The translations under genes and the position numbers were made by a program. Positions 52,965-60,628 of a stretch of DNA of 64,000 bases are shown piece by piece (position 1 is the first letter of the stretch; each line of letters starts with the position of its first letter). Origin of the DNA: Flavobacterium hydrophilum (lineage in GTDB: Bacteria > Bacteroidota > Bacteroidia > Flavobacteriales > Flavobacteriaceae); contig NZ_QJHL01000001.1 in NCBI RefSeq assembly GCF_003202405.1, forward strand, positions 1,426,001 to 1,490,000, read 5' to 3'. The notes under the pieces are model-generated. The model was not told where the DNA came from, did not search any database, and saw nothing but the letters and a program-made list of their open reading frames with translations.

Positions 52965-53783
52965 TTGAAAACAGATTTTGAGTTAAACGGAAAAGTAATA
53001 ATTGTTACCGGTGCAACCGGAATATTAGGTGAAGCTTTTATCAACGGAATTGCAGCTGCAGGTGGAATTGTAGGTGTTTTGGGAAGAAACGAAAAAGTAG
53101 CTAACGAAAGAGCTGATTTAATTATAAAAAATGGAGGAGAGGCAATTGCTTTAATTGCTGATGTAACGATTGAAAGTGATTTGATTAAAGCACGTGATTT
53201 GGTTCTTTCAAAATACGGAAAAATTGATGGTTTAGTAAACGCTGCCGGAGGAAACATGCCGGATGCTGTAATTCAGTCAGATCAGGATATTTTTAAATTA
53301 AACATGGATGCTTTACAAAAAGTGATGAATCTGAATTTATTCGGAACACTTTTGCCTACACAAATTTTTGGTGAGGTTATCAAAAATAATGAAAGTATAG
53401 GAAGTATCGTAAATATTTCATCTGTAGCAACAGAACAGGCTATCACAAAAGTTCTAGGATACAGTCTGGCGAAATCAGCTATTGACTCTTATACAAAATG
53501 GTTTTCTGTGGAATTGGCAAAAAGATATGGAGATAAAATCAGAATGAATTCAATCGTTCCTGGTTTTTTTCTAACAGAACAAAACCGTACTTTATTAACG
53601 AACCCTGATGGAAGTTTAACAGAAAGAGGCAATTTAATCATAGCAAACACACCTTATAAACGTTTTGGAAATCCTGATGAGTTAATAGGAGCTTTAGTTT
53701 GGTTGCTAAGTGATGCTTCAAAATTTGCGACAGGTTCAAAAGTGACTATCGATGGTGGATTTACAATCTTTAGTGGTGTATAA
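52965..53783 (+). CDS. uxuB: D-mannonate oxidoreductase (SDR-type fructuronate reductase)
   Basis: This 272-residue short-chain dehydrogenase has the cofactor motif VTGATGILGEAF, NAAGGNMPDA and the catalytic YSLAK. The closest context is reduction of D-fructuronate to D-mannonate, the substrate of the next gene, uxuA, which starts 18 bases later. The only possible start near the family N-terminus is the TTG at 52965: the frame upstream contains no ATG or GTG back to a stop at 52941. The symbol is given for function; the protein is of SDR type, unrelated to the long-chain E. coli UxuB. Confidence 0.8.
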   Translation: MKTDFELNGKVIIVTGATGILGEAFINGIAAAGGIVGVLGRNEKVANERADLIIKNGGEAIALIADVTIESDLIKARDLVLSKYGKIDGLVNAAGGNMPDAVIQSDQDIFKLNMDALQKVMNLNLFGTLLPTQIFGEVIKNNESIGSIVNISSVATEQAITKVLGYSLAKSAIDSYTKWFSVELAKRYGDKIRMNSIVPGFFLTEQNRTLLTNPDGSLTERGNLIIANTPYKRFGNPDELIGALVWLLSDASKFATGSKVTIDGGFTIFSGV

Positions 53784-53801
53784 TTTTTAAGATAAGAAAG
53801 T

Positions 53802-54965
53802 ATGAATAGAATGATACAAACCTGGAGATGGTTCGGACCAAATGATCCAGTAAGTTTACAGCACATAAAACAAACCGGTGCTACCGGAATTGTAACAGCC
53901 CTGCACCACGTTCCTCACGGAGATGTATGGACTGTGGAAGAAATTAATAAAAGAAAAGCGGAAGTTGAAGCATACGGTCTGACATGGGATGTTGTTGAAA
54001 GTATTACGGTTCATGAAGACATTAAAACAAAAACCGGCGATTATCAGCTTTACATTGACAAATACAAAGAAAGTATTCGTAATGTAGCTGCTTGTGGAAT
54101 CAAAATTATTACGTATAATTTCATGCCGGTAAATGACTGGACAAGAACGCAGCTGGATTACGTAATGCCGGACGGTTCTGAGGCTTTGTATTTTAACTGG
54201 GTGGATCTCGCGATTTTTGACATTTATATTTTAAAAAGAGAAAATGCAGAAAGTAGTTTTCCTGCAAATATTGCAGCTAAAGCAAAAGAGCGCTTTAATA
54301 CCTTAAATGAAGAGCAATTACAAGCACTTTCAGATGTTGTAATGTTTGGAATCCCAGGAGAAAAAAAGATGACTGTTGCCGATATGCAGGCAAAGTTAAA
54401 ACCTTATAAAAACATTGACAGAGCAGCTTTAAGAGAAAATCTGAGCTACTTCCTGAATGAAATTTGCCCTGTAGCAGATGAAGTTGGAGTAAAACTGGCG
54501 ATTCATCCGGATGATCCTCCTTTTGATATTTTAGGATTGCCGCGTATTGTAAATTCAATGGAAGATTATGATTTTATTCTTTCAAAAGCGCCTTATAAAT
54601 CAAACGGAATTTGTTTCTGTACCGGTTCTCTTGGAGCTTCAGAAAAGAATGATTTACCGCAAATAGTAAAAGCTCTTGGCGATAAAATACATTTTATTCA
54701 CTTGAGAAATGTTCGCAGGGACGAAGAAGGAAATTTTTTCGAAGCCGATCACTTAGACGGAAATGTGGATATGTATGCAGTGGTAAAAGAATTATTGCTA
54801 ATACAAAAAGATAATAATCTTTCGATTCCGTTCCGTCCTGATCATGGTCACCAAATGCTGGATGATTTAGGAAAAGTGAACAATCCGGGTTATTCTGCAA
54901 TTGGAAGATTAAGAGGTTTAGCCGAATTAAGAGGGCTTGAAGAAGGTATTATTCGGTCATTGTAA
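53802..54965 (+). CDS. uxuA: Mannonate dehydratase
   Basis: This 387-residue TIM-barrel enzyme matches UxuA: IQTWRWFGPNDPVSLQHIKQTGATGIVTALHH at the N-terminus, ITYNFMPVNDWTRT, AIHPDDPPFDILGLPRIVNS, CFCTGSLGA, HFIHLRNVRRDEEGNFFEADHLDG and FRPDHGHQMLDD. It dehydrates D-mannonate to 2-keto-3-deoxygluconate in glucuronate breakdown. Together with UxuB it serves glucuronic acid such as that released by the GH115 enzyme. It ends the operon and is followed by a hairpin terminator. Confidence 0.97.
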   Translation: MNRMIQTWRWFGPNDPVSLQHIKQTGATGIVTALHHVPHGDVWTVEEINKRKAEVEAYGLTWDVVESITVHEDIKTKTGDYQLYIDKYKESIRNVAACGIKIITYNFMPVNDWTRTQLDYVMPDGSEALYFNWVDLAIFDIYILKRENAESSFPANIAAKAKERFNTLNEEQLQALSDVVMFGIPGEKKMTVADMQAKLKPYKNIDRAALRENLSYFLNEICPVADEVGVKLAIHPDDPPFDILGLPRIVNSMEDYDFILSKAPYKSNGICFCTGSLGASEKNDLPQIVKALGDKIHFIHLRNVRRDEEGNFFEADHLDGNVDMYAVVKELLLIQKDNNLSIPFRPDHGHQMLDDLGKVNNPGYSAIGRLRGLAELRGLEEGIIRSL

Positions 54966-54988
54966 TATTATAATATAAGTAAATTAAA

Positions 54989-55023
54989 GGTTGTCAGGGT
55001 TTTGTTCTGGCAACTTTTTTTTT
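54989..55023 (+). terminator. Hairpin terminator after uxuA
   Basis: GTTGTCAG (54990-54997) pairs with CTGGCAAC (55007-55014) with one G-U wobble, followed by nine T. It separates the catabolic operon from the type VI genes. Confidence 0.88.
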
Positions 55024-55066
55024 GCACTTATATCTTGTGGAAATATAAAATTATTGTCAGAATTTA

Positions 55067-55097
55067 TTTGTGTATTTCTTTTTAAAGTCTATTTTTG
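55067..55097 (+). promoter_or_regulatory. Promoter of the VgrG cassette
   Basis: TTTG (55067-55070), a 19-base spacer and TATTTTTG (55090-55097) form a full match to the Bacteroidetes TTTG/TAnnTTTG promoter. The VgrG start codon is 37 bases further on. This is the best promoter in the window and indicates housekeeping transcription. Confidence 0.7.
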
Positions 55098-55134
55098 AAA
55101 AAAAATTCTTACTTAATATTTTAGCAAATAACTT

Positions 55135-56943
55135 ATGGGACATTTTTCAGAACAGGTACATATCAGCATTGGGAGTTTTAACCAAAACGTTATTTATCAT
55201 AATTTAGAGCTGTCACAAAAGATGGCAGATCACCATCATTTTTCTTTTGTATGGCAATATACAGGCAAAGCAATCATCAATCCGGCTGATCAGGCAAAAG
55301 CATTGCGAACCTATCTTGGGGATGAAGTTATTTTTACCTTTAAAAGTCTTACCGGAATCCGGTTGATGAGCAAAGGAATCATAACAGAACTCTCTTCTAT
55401 AGATCTCCACGGCAGTGCAGAAGGATTGCATGTAAAAGGAATTAGCCACAGTATCGTTCTGGATGATATGAAAAAATCAAGAACCTATCAGCAAAGAGGA
55501 ATGAATGATATCGTATTGGATATTTTAGCAGAAGGACCTGGAGAATTCTATGAAAGAGATGCTATAAAATCCACTTATCTTCAGGAGTTCAAATACATGG
55601 CTCAGTACAATGAAACCAATTTTGATTTCTTAAAACGATTGGCCAGACGTTATGGCCAATGGTTCTATTTTGACGGAATGCGAATGCAGTTCGGACAAAC
55701 CAAAACCAGTAAAATAAAACTTATCAACGGATCTTCGCTGCATGGTTTTAAAATACAGACCAATATGGCTTCTCATAAAATTTCTTTGGGAGGGTATGAT
55801 TACAACGGAGCTACAAATATTCGTAATTCCTCAGCAAGAACCTCTTCAGGAAGTAAAGACAGTTTCTCTGCCGTTGTGGGACACAATCAGGGAACCGTTA
55901 CTCAAAACGACCTTAATAATGGAGCTTATACCACCAATGCCCAAAGCAGTGAAGAAATAGAAGAAATGGTCAAACTGCAAACAGCAGGCAGCGACGCCAA
56001 TAGTGTGTATTACAGTGGAACCTCTTATTTTCCGTTAGGACTTGGACAGGTTTTCAGCATCGTAAACCAAACTGTAGAACACGAACTGATTGTAACAGAA
56101 GTGACACATCTTTCGCAAGTTCATGGAAACTATGCCTGTAATTTCAAAGCCATTCCGGCAGACGTTGCAGCACCACATTTTACAGACGTAAATGTATTTG
56201 CGAAAGCTGAAACACAGCCAGCCAAAGTGAAAGACAACAACGATCCGGAAGGATTAGGGCGTGTAAAAGTACAGTTCAACTGGGCAGGCGGAAACAATTC
56301 AAGTGAGTGGATTCGAATGATACAGCCACATTCAGGATCAGGAAAAGGATTTTACTTTATTCCCGAAATCGGTGAAGAGGTTTTGGTAGGCTTTGAGGGA
56401 AACAATGCCCAGAATCCGTATGTTTTAGGAACACAATACAATGGAAGTGCTACCAGCGGTTATGCAGATAGTAAGAATAATGTAAAGGCAATTCATACTA
56501 GAAGTGGACATATTCTAAAATTTACTGAAGACGAAAGTATCATTATCACAGATAAAATTGGTAATGAAATTCAGTTCGATACGATTGATGGCAATATTAA
56601 TATCACTGCTCCAAAAAATATAACCATGAATGCTTCCAATATTGTTATGAATGCTTCTGAAAATATTAGTACCACTGCAGGAATGAGTATTACAGAAAGT
56701 GCGGGAACTGATAAATTTACTTCCGTGGGAATGTTACATACTACTACAGTAGGAGGAGATAGCCTGCTAAATGTTACTGGAAGTCATTCTGAATTTATCG
56801 AAGGAGACTTACATTCGGAAACTAAAAAAGAACGAAAAACTGTAAGTGAAGGTGAAATTGCTTCTCATAGCACAGAAAAATATAAAATACATTCGGAAAA
56901 AGGAATTGAGAAAAACAGTACTGAAAATACCAATCAGAATTAA
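55135..56943 (+). CDS. vgrG: Type VI secretion spike protein VgrG
   Basis: This 602-residue protein has the VgrG layout: a gp27-like N-terminal half (about 1-340; YNETNFDFLKRLARRYGQWFYFDG is diagnostic), a gp5-like OB-fold (about 365-440; DPEGLGRVKVQFNWAGG... IPEIGEEVLVGFEG) and a repetitive beta-helical tip (about 470-602; INITAPKNITMNASNIVMNASENI). It would form the spike of the Bacteroidetes (type iii) T6SS. No other T6SS structural gene is in the window, so it is an orphan VgrG cassette that delivers the cargo encoded next. It ends 10 bases before the next small gene. Confidence 0.93.
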   Translation: MGHFSEQVHISIGSFNQNVIYHNLELSQKMADHHHFSFVWQYTGKAIINPADQAKALRTYLGDEVIFTFKSLTGIRLMSKGIITELSSIDLHGSAEGLHVKGISHSIVLDDMKKSRTYQQRGMNDIVLDILAEGPGEFYERDAIKSTYLQEFKYMAQYNETNFDFLKRLARRYGQWFYFDGMRMQFGQTKTSKIKLINGSSLHGFKIQTNMASHKISLGGYDYNGATNIRNSSARTSSGSKDSFSAVVGHNQGTVTQNDLNNGAYTTNAQSSEEIEEMVKLQTAGSDANSVYYSGTSYFPLGLGQVFSIVNQTVEHELIVTEVTHLSQVHGNYACNFKAIPADVAAPHFTDVNVFAKAETQPAKVKDNNDPEGLGRVKVQFNWAGGNNSSEWIRMIQPHSGSGKGFYFIPEIGEEVLVGFEGNNAQNPYVLGTQYNGSATSGYADSKNNVKAIHTRSGHILKFTEDESIIITDKIGNEIQFDTIDGNINITAPKNITMNASNIVMNASENISTTAGMSITESAGTDKFTSVGMLHTTTVGGDSLLNVTGSHSEFIEGDLHSETKKERKTVSEGEIASHSTEKYKIHSEKGIEKNSTENTNQN

Positions 56944-56953
56944 TAGGAGTACT

Positions 56954-57289
56954 ATGAAAGCAATTCACGGAATAACAATAATGGAGATAGAAGATAACCC
57001 ATATATGTTTTGCAATCTTAAAAATAATGCAGTCTATATTATAAAGGACAATAATGTAACTTATAAGGACCCTTTTGGTAACTCTATGTCAAATACCTTC
57101 AGACAAATAAGAATTAATGGTAAATCTTTTGAATTAAATTCTTATAGAGAAGAGGTTCGCTTACAAGATGGAAAAACCATAATACTTTTACCTAAAGAAG
57201 ACATTCAGTATCTGGCCAACAAAACATTTTTTAATGATGAGCAATCAAAAATTATAGATTTTCTAACCAATACAATAATCCCGCAATAA
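56954..57289 (+). CDS. Small protein between VgrG and effector, unknown
   Basis: This 111-residue protein starts at the ATG at 56954, just after an AGGAG that resembles a Shine-Dalgarno site, a rarity here. The reading from 56846 would overlap VgrG by 33 codons and is rejected. It is predicted alpha/beta without signal peptide or membrane segment. I do not recognise a family. Its place directly between spike and cargo, with 4 bases to the effector, suggests a chaperone or adaptor that loads the effector, as small proteins at this place often do. Confidence 0.65.
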   Translation: MKAIHGITIMEIEDNPYMFCNLKNNAVYIIKDNNVTYKDPFGNSMSNTFRQIRINGKSFELNSYREEVRLQDGKTIILLPKEDIQYLANKTFFNDEQSKIIDFLTNTIIPQ

Positions 57290-57293
57290 AAGT

Positions 57294-59720
57294 ATGTCAA
57301 GAACAAGATACGTAAAAGGGAATATCACCGAGATAACAGGTGGTAATAACACTATATATGCTAAGAACGGAATTAAATTTTTTTCGGAGAAAAGAATAGA
57401 AATCTCAGCACCTGAAACAAAGTATGGAGAACCTGAAAAATATGTTCCTCCTCCAATTAAAATTGTAGAAAGTCAATACAAACTCGAAAGCCAATATGGT
57501 CATGAACAATTAGTTTTCTTAGCCAAACAATTAGGCGAATTTCCTTTTATGATTTTTATGATTATTGTTTTTGGCGAGGAAATTGAAGCAAGTGCATTGA
57601 GTAAGTTATATAGAGGACTTAGTGACGGTTCTATTAAAGCTCCGGAAATTGTAGTTACAAAAGTTCCACACAAAGGAAGAAAAGCTAATTATAGTAATTA
57701 TGAAAAAAAGATACTAGTATGGGAACATTTTATTGATATGGCAGTAAAAGACAATGATACAAGAGCAGAATTAATGGCAGCTTTGGTAGAAGAGTATGGA
57801 CATCATATTGATAACTTATTAAGAACAGAACTCGCAACTAAAGGGATTGAAGATACCGATTATATAGACGAAGGAGCTAAGTTTGCGTATGCCTTGTTTA
57901 GTTTTGATATTTTTAAAGAAACGCAGCTTTGTTTTGCAAAAGCAAAGACTCCTAACTTTGCAGGAGATCTTATTATAGACTTCTCTGAATTACATACGCA
58001 ATTAAAAGAATATGTAAACGAAGACAAACAATATGATGCCAACCCTAAAGAAGACAAAGAGGGGTTTGGTGCCGGCTTTGAGGCTGGTATGCACGGAGGT
58101 ATTGAAAGAGAGGCTTTACAAGAAATGGTTAGATATAGAAAACTAACTGAATTAGAAGTAAAACAAATCTACTATGGAAACTGGCTTCGTGATTATTCCC
58201 AGATTATATTAGAAAGTACTATCAGACTGGAAAAAGCAGATGTTGACAAAATCAAACAGAGCGGAATAAAACATCTAAACAGTTTGCTGAAAATGAATCC
58301 GTATAAACTATCTCAAGATGGCCTGGTAAAGCTTTTGGAAATATTAGCTGCTAAAGAATTTGTTTTCGGTTCAAATAAATTTACTCATAATTATCAGGAT
58401 CATGTAAAGGTTTTTAGAAAAAACTACGGAAGTCTTACCAAAGATATTTTGGGGATATACCGTCCTGAAGAACACATCGACAACCCGAAAGGATTAGAAG
58501 ATTTTAGCAGTCTTAGTATTTCTTTTCAATATGAATATTCAAAAGGAAATTTTACCACCAAGAAACTTTATGCAGGAGAAAGTCCCAAATCTTTATTGGT
58601 AAACGAACTTAATGTTAAAAACTACATAGCTACAAAAGGGGAAACAGATCCTCAAAGACCTACATCTGATACTTATATGTTTCAACAGCTAAAAATGGCA
58701 GTTCAATATGGCAGGAACAAAGATGGCTTCAGGCATTTAGGGGCAGCTTTTCATGTGCTCGAAGATTTTTTTTCGCACACTAATTTTGTAGAATTATCGT
58801 TAATAAAAGCAGGAAGTTTGTTGCTCGATAAAAATAAAAATAATGCTTTAGGAAAAGAACTGTTGCTGGTTTATCCTTGGGTAGAAGGCAAACAGGGCGC
58901 AGATTATAGCACAATACCTCTAATAACGGGTAAATTTTTACTGGATGATACTATGGCAAGTGTATTGCCCAAAGTAGGAGATAAAATGTTTCCTGTCGGT
59001 ATACAGGATTATGAACAAAGAAAACCTGGAGACAGAACTTTTCAGGATGCTTTTATACTCACCACCTTGGAAGATTTGTCTACCGGTCAACAATCAGATG
59101 GTTTGGAGGAAAATTCTACTTATAAAGGTGTGAAGACTTCAGATATACTTAATATGTATAAAAATTATTTAAGACTTATTGATGCCAAATCAGCAGCAGT
59201 AGAATATACCGGCTGGTTAGGCAGAACAATAGACAGAGGACTAAGTTATATGGGAGATTCGTTAGCGACGTTTAATAATATAGCATACAACTTGCTTTTA
59301 GGTTCTGCAGATGACGATATAAAAGTAGAACAAACAGAAAACAGTAATAAAAATTACGGTACCGACCCAACCCATACCCAGGTAGCCAAAGATGCCCTTA
59401 ATCATCCGCTTAATCCTTTGGCATCTGAACTTGCCAAAATAGCAGTAAAAGATGTAGCCACAAGAATTTTGGATATTTGGAAGACAGGCAGTGATCCAAC
59501 TGGGGAAGAACTTGCCAAATATGTAATAAACAAATACACCTTACATCCTGTATACCAAATTACGGATTGGGCTAATGAAACGGTTAACAAATGGATTGAT
59601 GAAAATGATACTATTATTCCAAGACTCCAAAGTGCTACTGTATATGAACATGCTGAACAGGTTACTCAAAGAGCCATAAGTAATAAAAAAGTGCAGGAAA
59701 TTTTAAATTATTTTAAATGA
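57294..59720 (+). CDS. Putative T6SS effector with HET-C/phospholipase C-like domain
   Basis: This 808-residue protein has no signal peptide. The N-terminal 50 residues (RYVKGNITEITGGNNTIYAKNGIKF) resemble the PAAR-like leader that begins many flavobacterial T6SS cargo proteins. EEYGHHID (166-173) offers a metal-binding His pair, and HLGAAFHVLEDFFSHTNFVE (481-500) matches the core of the HET-C family, which is related to zinc-dependent phospholipase C enzymes. A lipid-degrading toxin is therefore a fair guess. It follows the VgrG and small gene and overlaps the lipoprotein gene by 4 bases (ATGA), the classic effector-immunity arrangement. The C-terminal 250 residues are not recognised. No activity has been shown from sequence. 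Confidence 0.72.
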   Translation: MSRTRYVKGNITEITGGNNTIYAKNGIKFFSEKRIEISAPETKYGEPEKYVPPPIKIVESQYKLESQYGHEQLVFLAKQLGEFPFMIFMIIVFGEEIEASALSKLYRGLSDGSIKAPEIVVTKVPHKGRKANYSNYEKKILVWEHFIDMAVKDNDTRAELMAALVEEYGHHIDNLLRTELATKGIEDTDYIDEGAKFAYALFSFDIFKETQLCFAKAKTPNFAGDLIIDFSELHTQLKEYVNEDKQYDANPKEDKEGFGAGFEAGMHGGIEREALQEMVRYRKLTELEVKQIYYGNWLRDYSQIILESTIRLEKADVDKIKQSGIKHLNSLLKMNPYKLSQDGLVKLLEILAAKEFVFGSNKFTHNYQDHVKVFRKNYGSLTKDILGIYRPEEHIDNPKGLEDFSSLSISFQYEYSKGNFTTKKLYAGESPKSLLVNELNVKNYIATKGETDPQRPTSDTYMFQQLKMAVQYGRNKDGFRHLGAAFHVLEDFFSHTNFVELSLIKAGSLLLDKNKNNALGKELLLVYPWVEGKQGADYSTIPLITGKFLLDDTMASVLPKVGDKMFPVGIQDYEQRKPGDRTFQDAFILTTLEDLSTGQQSDGLEENSTYKGVKTSDILNMYKNYLRLIDAKSAAVEYTGWLGRTIDRGLSYMGDSLATFNNIAYNLLLGSADDDIKVEQTENSNKNYGTDPTHTQVAKDALNHPLNPLASELAKIAVKDVATRILDIWKTGSDPTGEELAKYVINKYTLHPVYQITDWANETVNKWIDENDTIIPRLQSATVYEHAEQVTQRAISNKKVQEILNYFK

Positions 59721-60505
59721 AACAATTCGCAATCTTAATATTGAGCAGCATACTTATGCAATGCCAAACTTCAAAAAAAGAAACAATGCCAAAAACCGAT
59801 TTTTATATCAGCGAACATACTATCACCTATAAAAGCAAAGAATTACCTTTTGGCAAATCGGTAGCCGAATGGGTAAAAATTTTTGGAAAATATGATAGAA
59901 TATTTCAAACTAGTGTCTATATATGGGACGATATAGGAATTTATGTTTCCGAATCCGATAAAGATAATAGTATTGATGAACTCCATATTTTCTTTATGAA
60001 CTTAGACAGTCCTTTGGGACAGAAGGGAAAACTTGAAGAAGCTAAAGGAAGAGTATCCGTTGCATTTATAAAAGAAAAAGATAAAAATGTAGACTGGCTT
60101 GAAGAAGAATATAAAAAAGAAAAATATGAAAGGATAGAAGAAAGAAATACCACAGGCTCAGACGCACCAAAAAATTTCATTTATCCCTTTAAAATTTTCT
60201 CAAAATCTCTAAATATTGAAGGAGCAGAAGTAAAAGCAGGTATGAAAGTATCAGACATTAATAAAAAAAGAGAAACGGCAGATTTACCAGTCATTAAATA
60301 TTATGATGCTGATATGAATTCGAAAAATGAAGATGGTTCTCTCACTACGTTATCCAATGGTTATTTTACGACTTTTAATGGTTTCGATAATGACAAAGAA
60401 CGATCAAAAGCTGATTTTTATAATATCATGTATCGGCAGACAGAAGGCGAAATAGAATACATCCGTATTGTGCATGATAAAGGGCAGGAATATTTTAAGT
60501 TTTGA
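59717..60505 (+). CDS. Lipoprotein, candidate immunity protein for the HET-C-like effector
   Basis: This 262-residue protein has a type II signal peptide with lipobox ILMQC (Cys16), so it should be a membrane-anchored lipoprotein facing the periplasm. The body is rich in Lys and Glu with alternating beta-strands (about 25-110 and 170-262) and no enzymatic motif. Its ATG overlaps the TGA of the effector gene (59717-59720), so the two are translationally coupled. A periplasmic lipoprotein would be the expected shield against a lipid-attacking toxin delivered into the periplasm by a sister cell. Immunity function is inferred from position and localisation only. Confidence 0.65.
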   Translation: MKQFAILILSSILMQCQTSKKETMPKTDFYISEHTITYKSKELPFGKSVAEWVKIFGKYDRIFQTSVYIWDDIGIYVSESDKDNSIDELHIFFMNLDSPLGQKGKLEEAKGRVSVAFIKEKDKNVDWLEEEYKKEKYERIEERNTTGSDAPKNFIYPFKIFSKSLNIEGAEVKAGMKVSDINKKRETADLPVIKYYDADMNSKNEDGSLTTLSNGYFTTFNGFDNDKERSKADFYNIMYRQTEGEIEYIRIVHDKGQEYFKF

Positions 60506-60509
60506 TTTT

Positions 60510-60550
60510 TTAGACAGGATAGTTTAATAACATGTTTTAATTACATTTAA
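60510..60550 (+). promoter_or_regulatory. Likely promoter of the second GH43 with ACAGGATA element
   Basis: ACAGGATA (60514-60521) shares the eight-base core of the element found at the other promoters, although the four bases before it differ. TACATTTA (60543-60550), one mismatch from TAnnTTTG, follows after 21 bases. The start codon is at 60629. Confidence 0.45.
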
Positions 60551-60628
60551 ACAGTTTAAAAATCTATTGTTTAAAATATGCTATATGACTTATTCATAAT
60601 TAAGGCATTTAATCTAAAAAATAAGAAC

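Noticed and set aside
56846..56953. Longer start for the 111-residue protein
   Set aside because: The added 36 residues are the frame-shifted end of vgrG; the ATG at 56954 follows an AGGAG.
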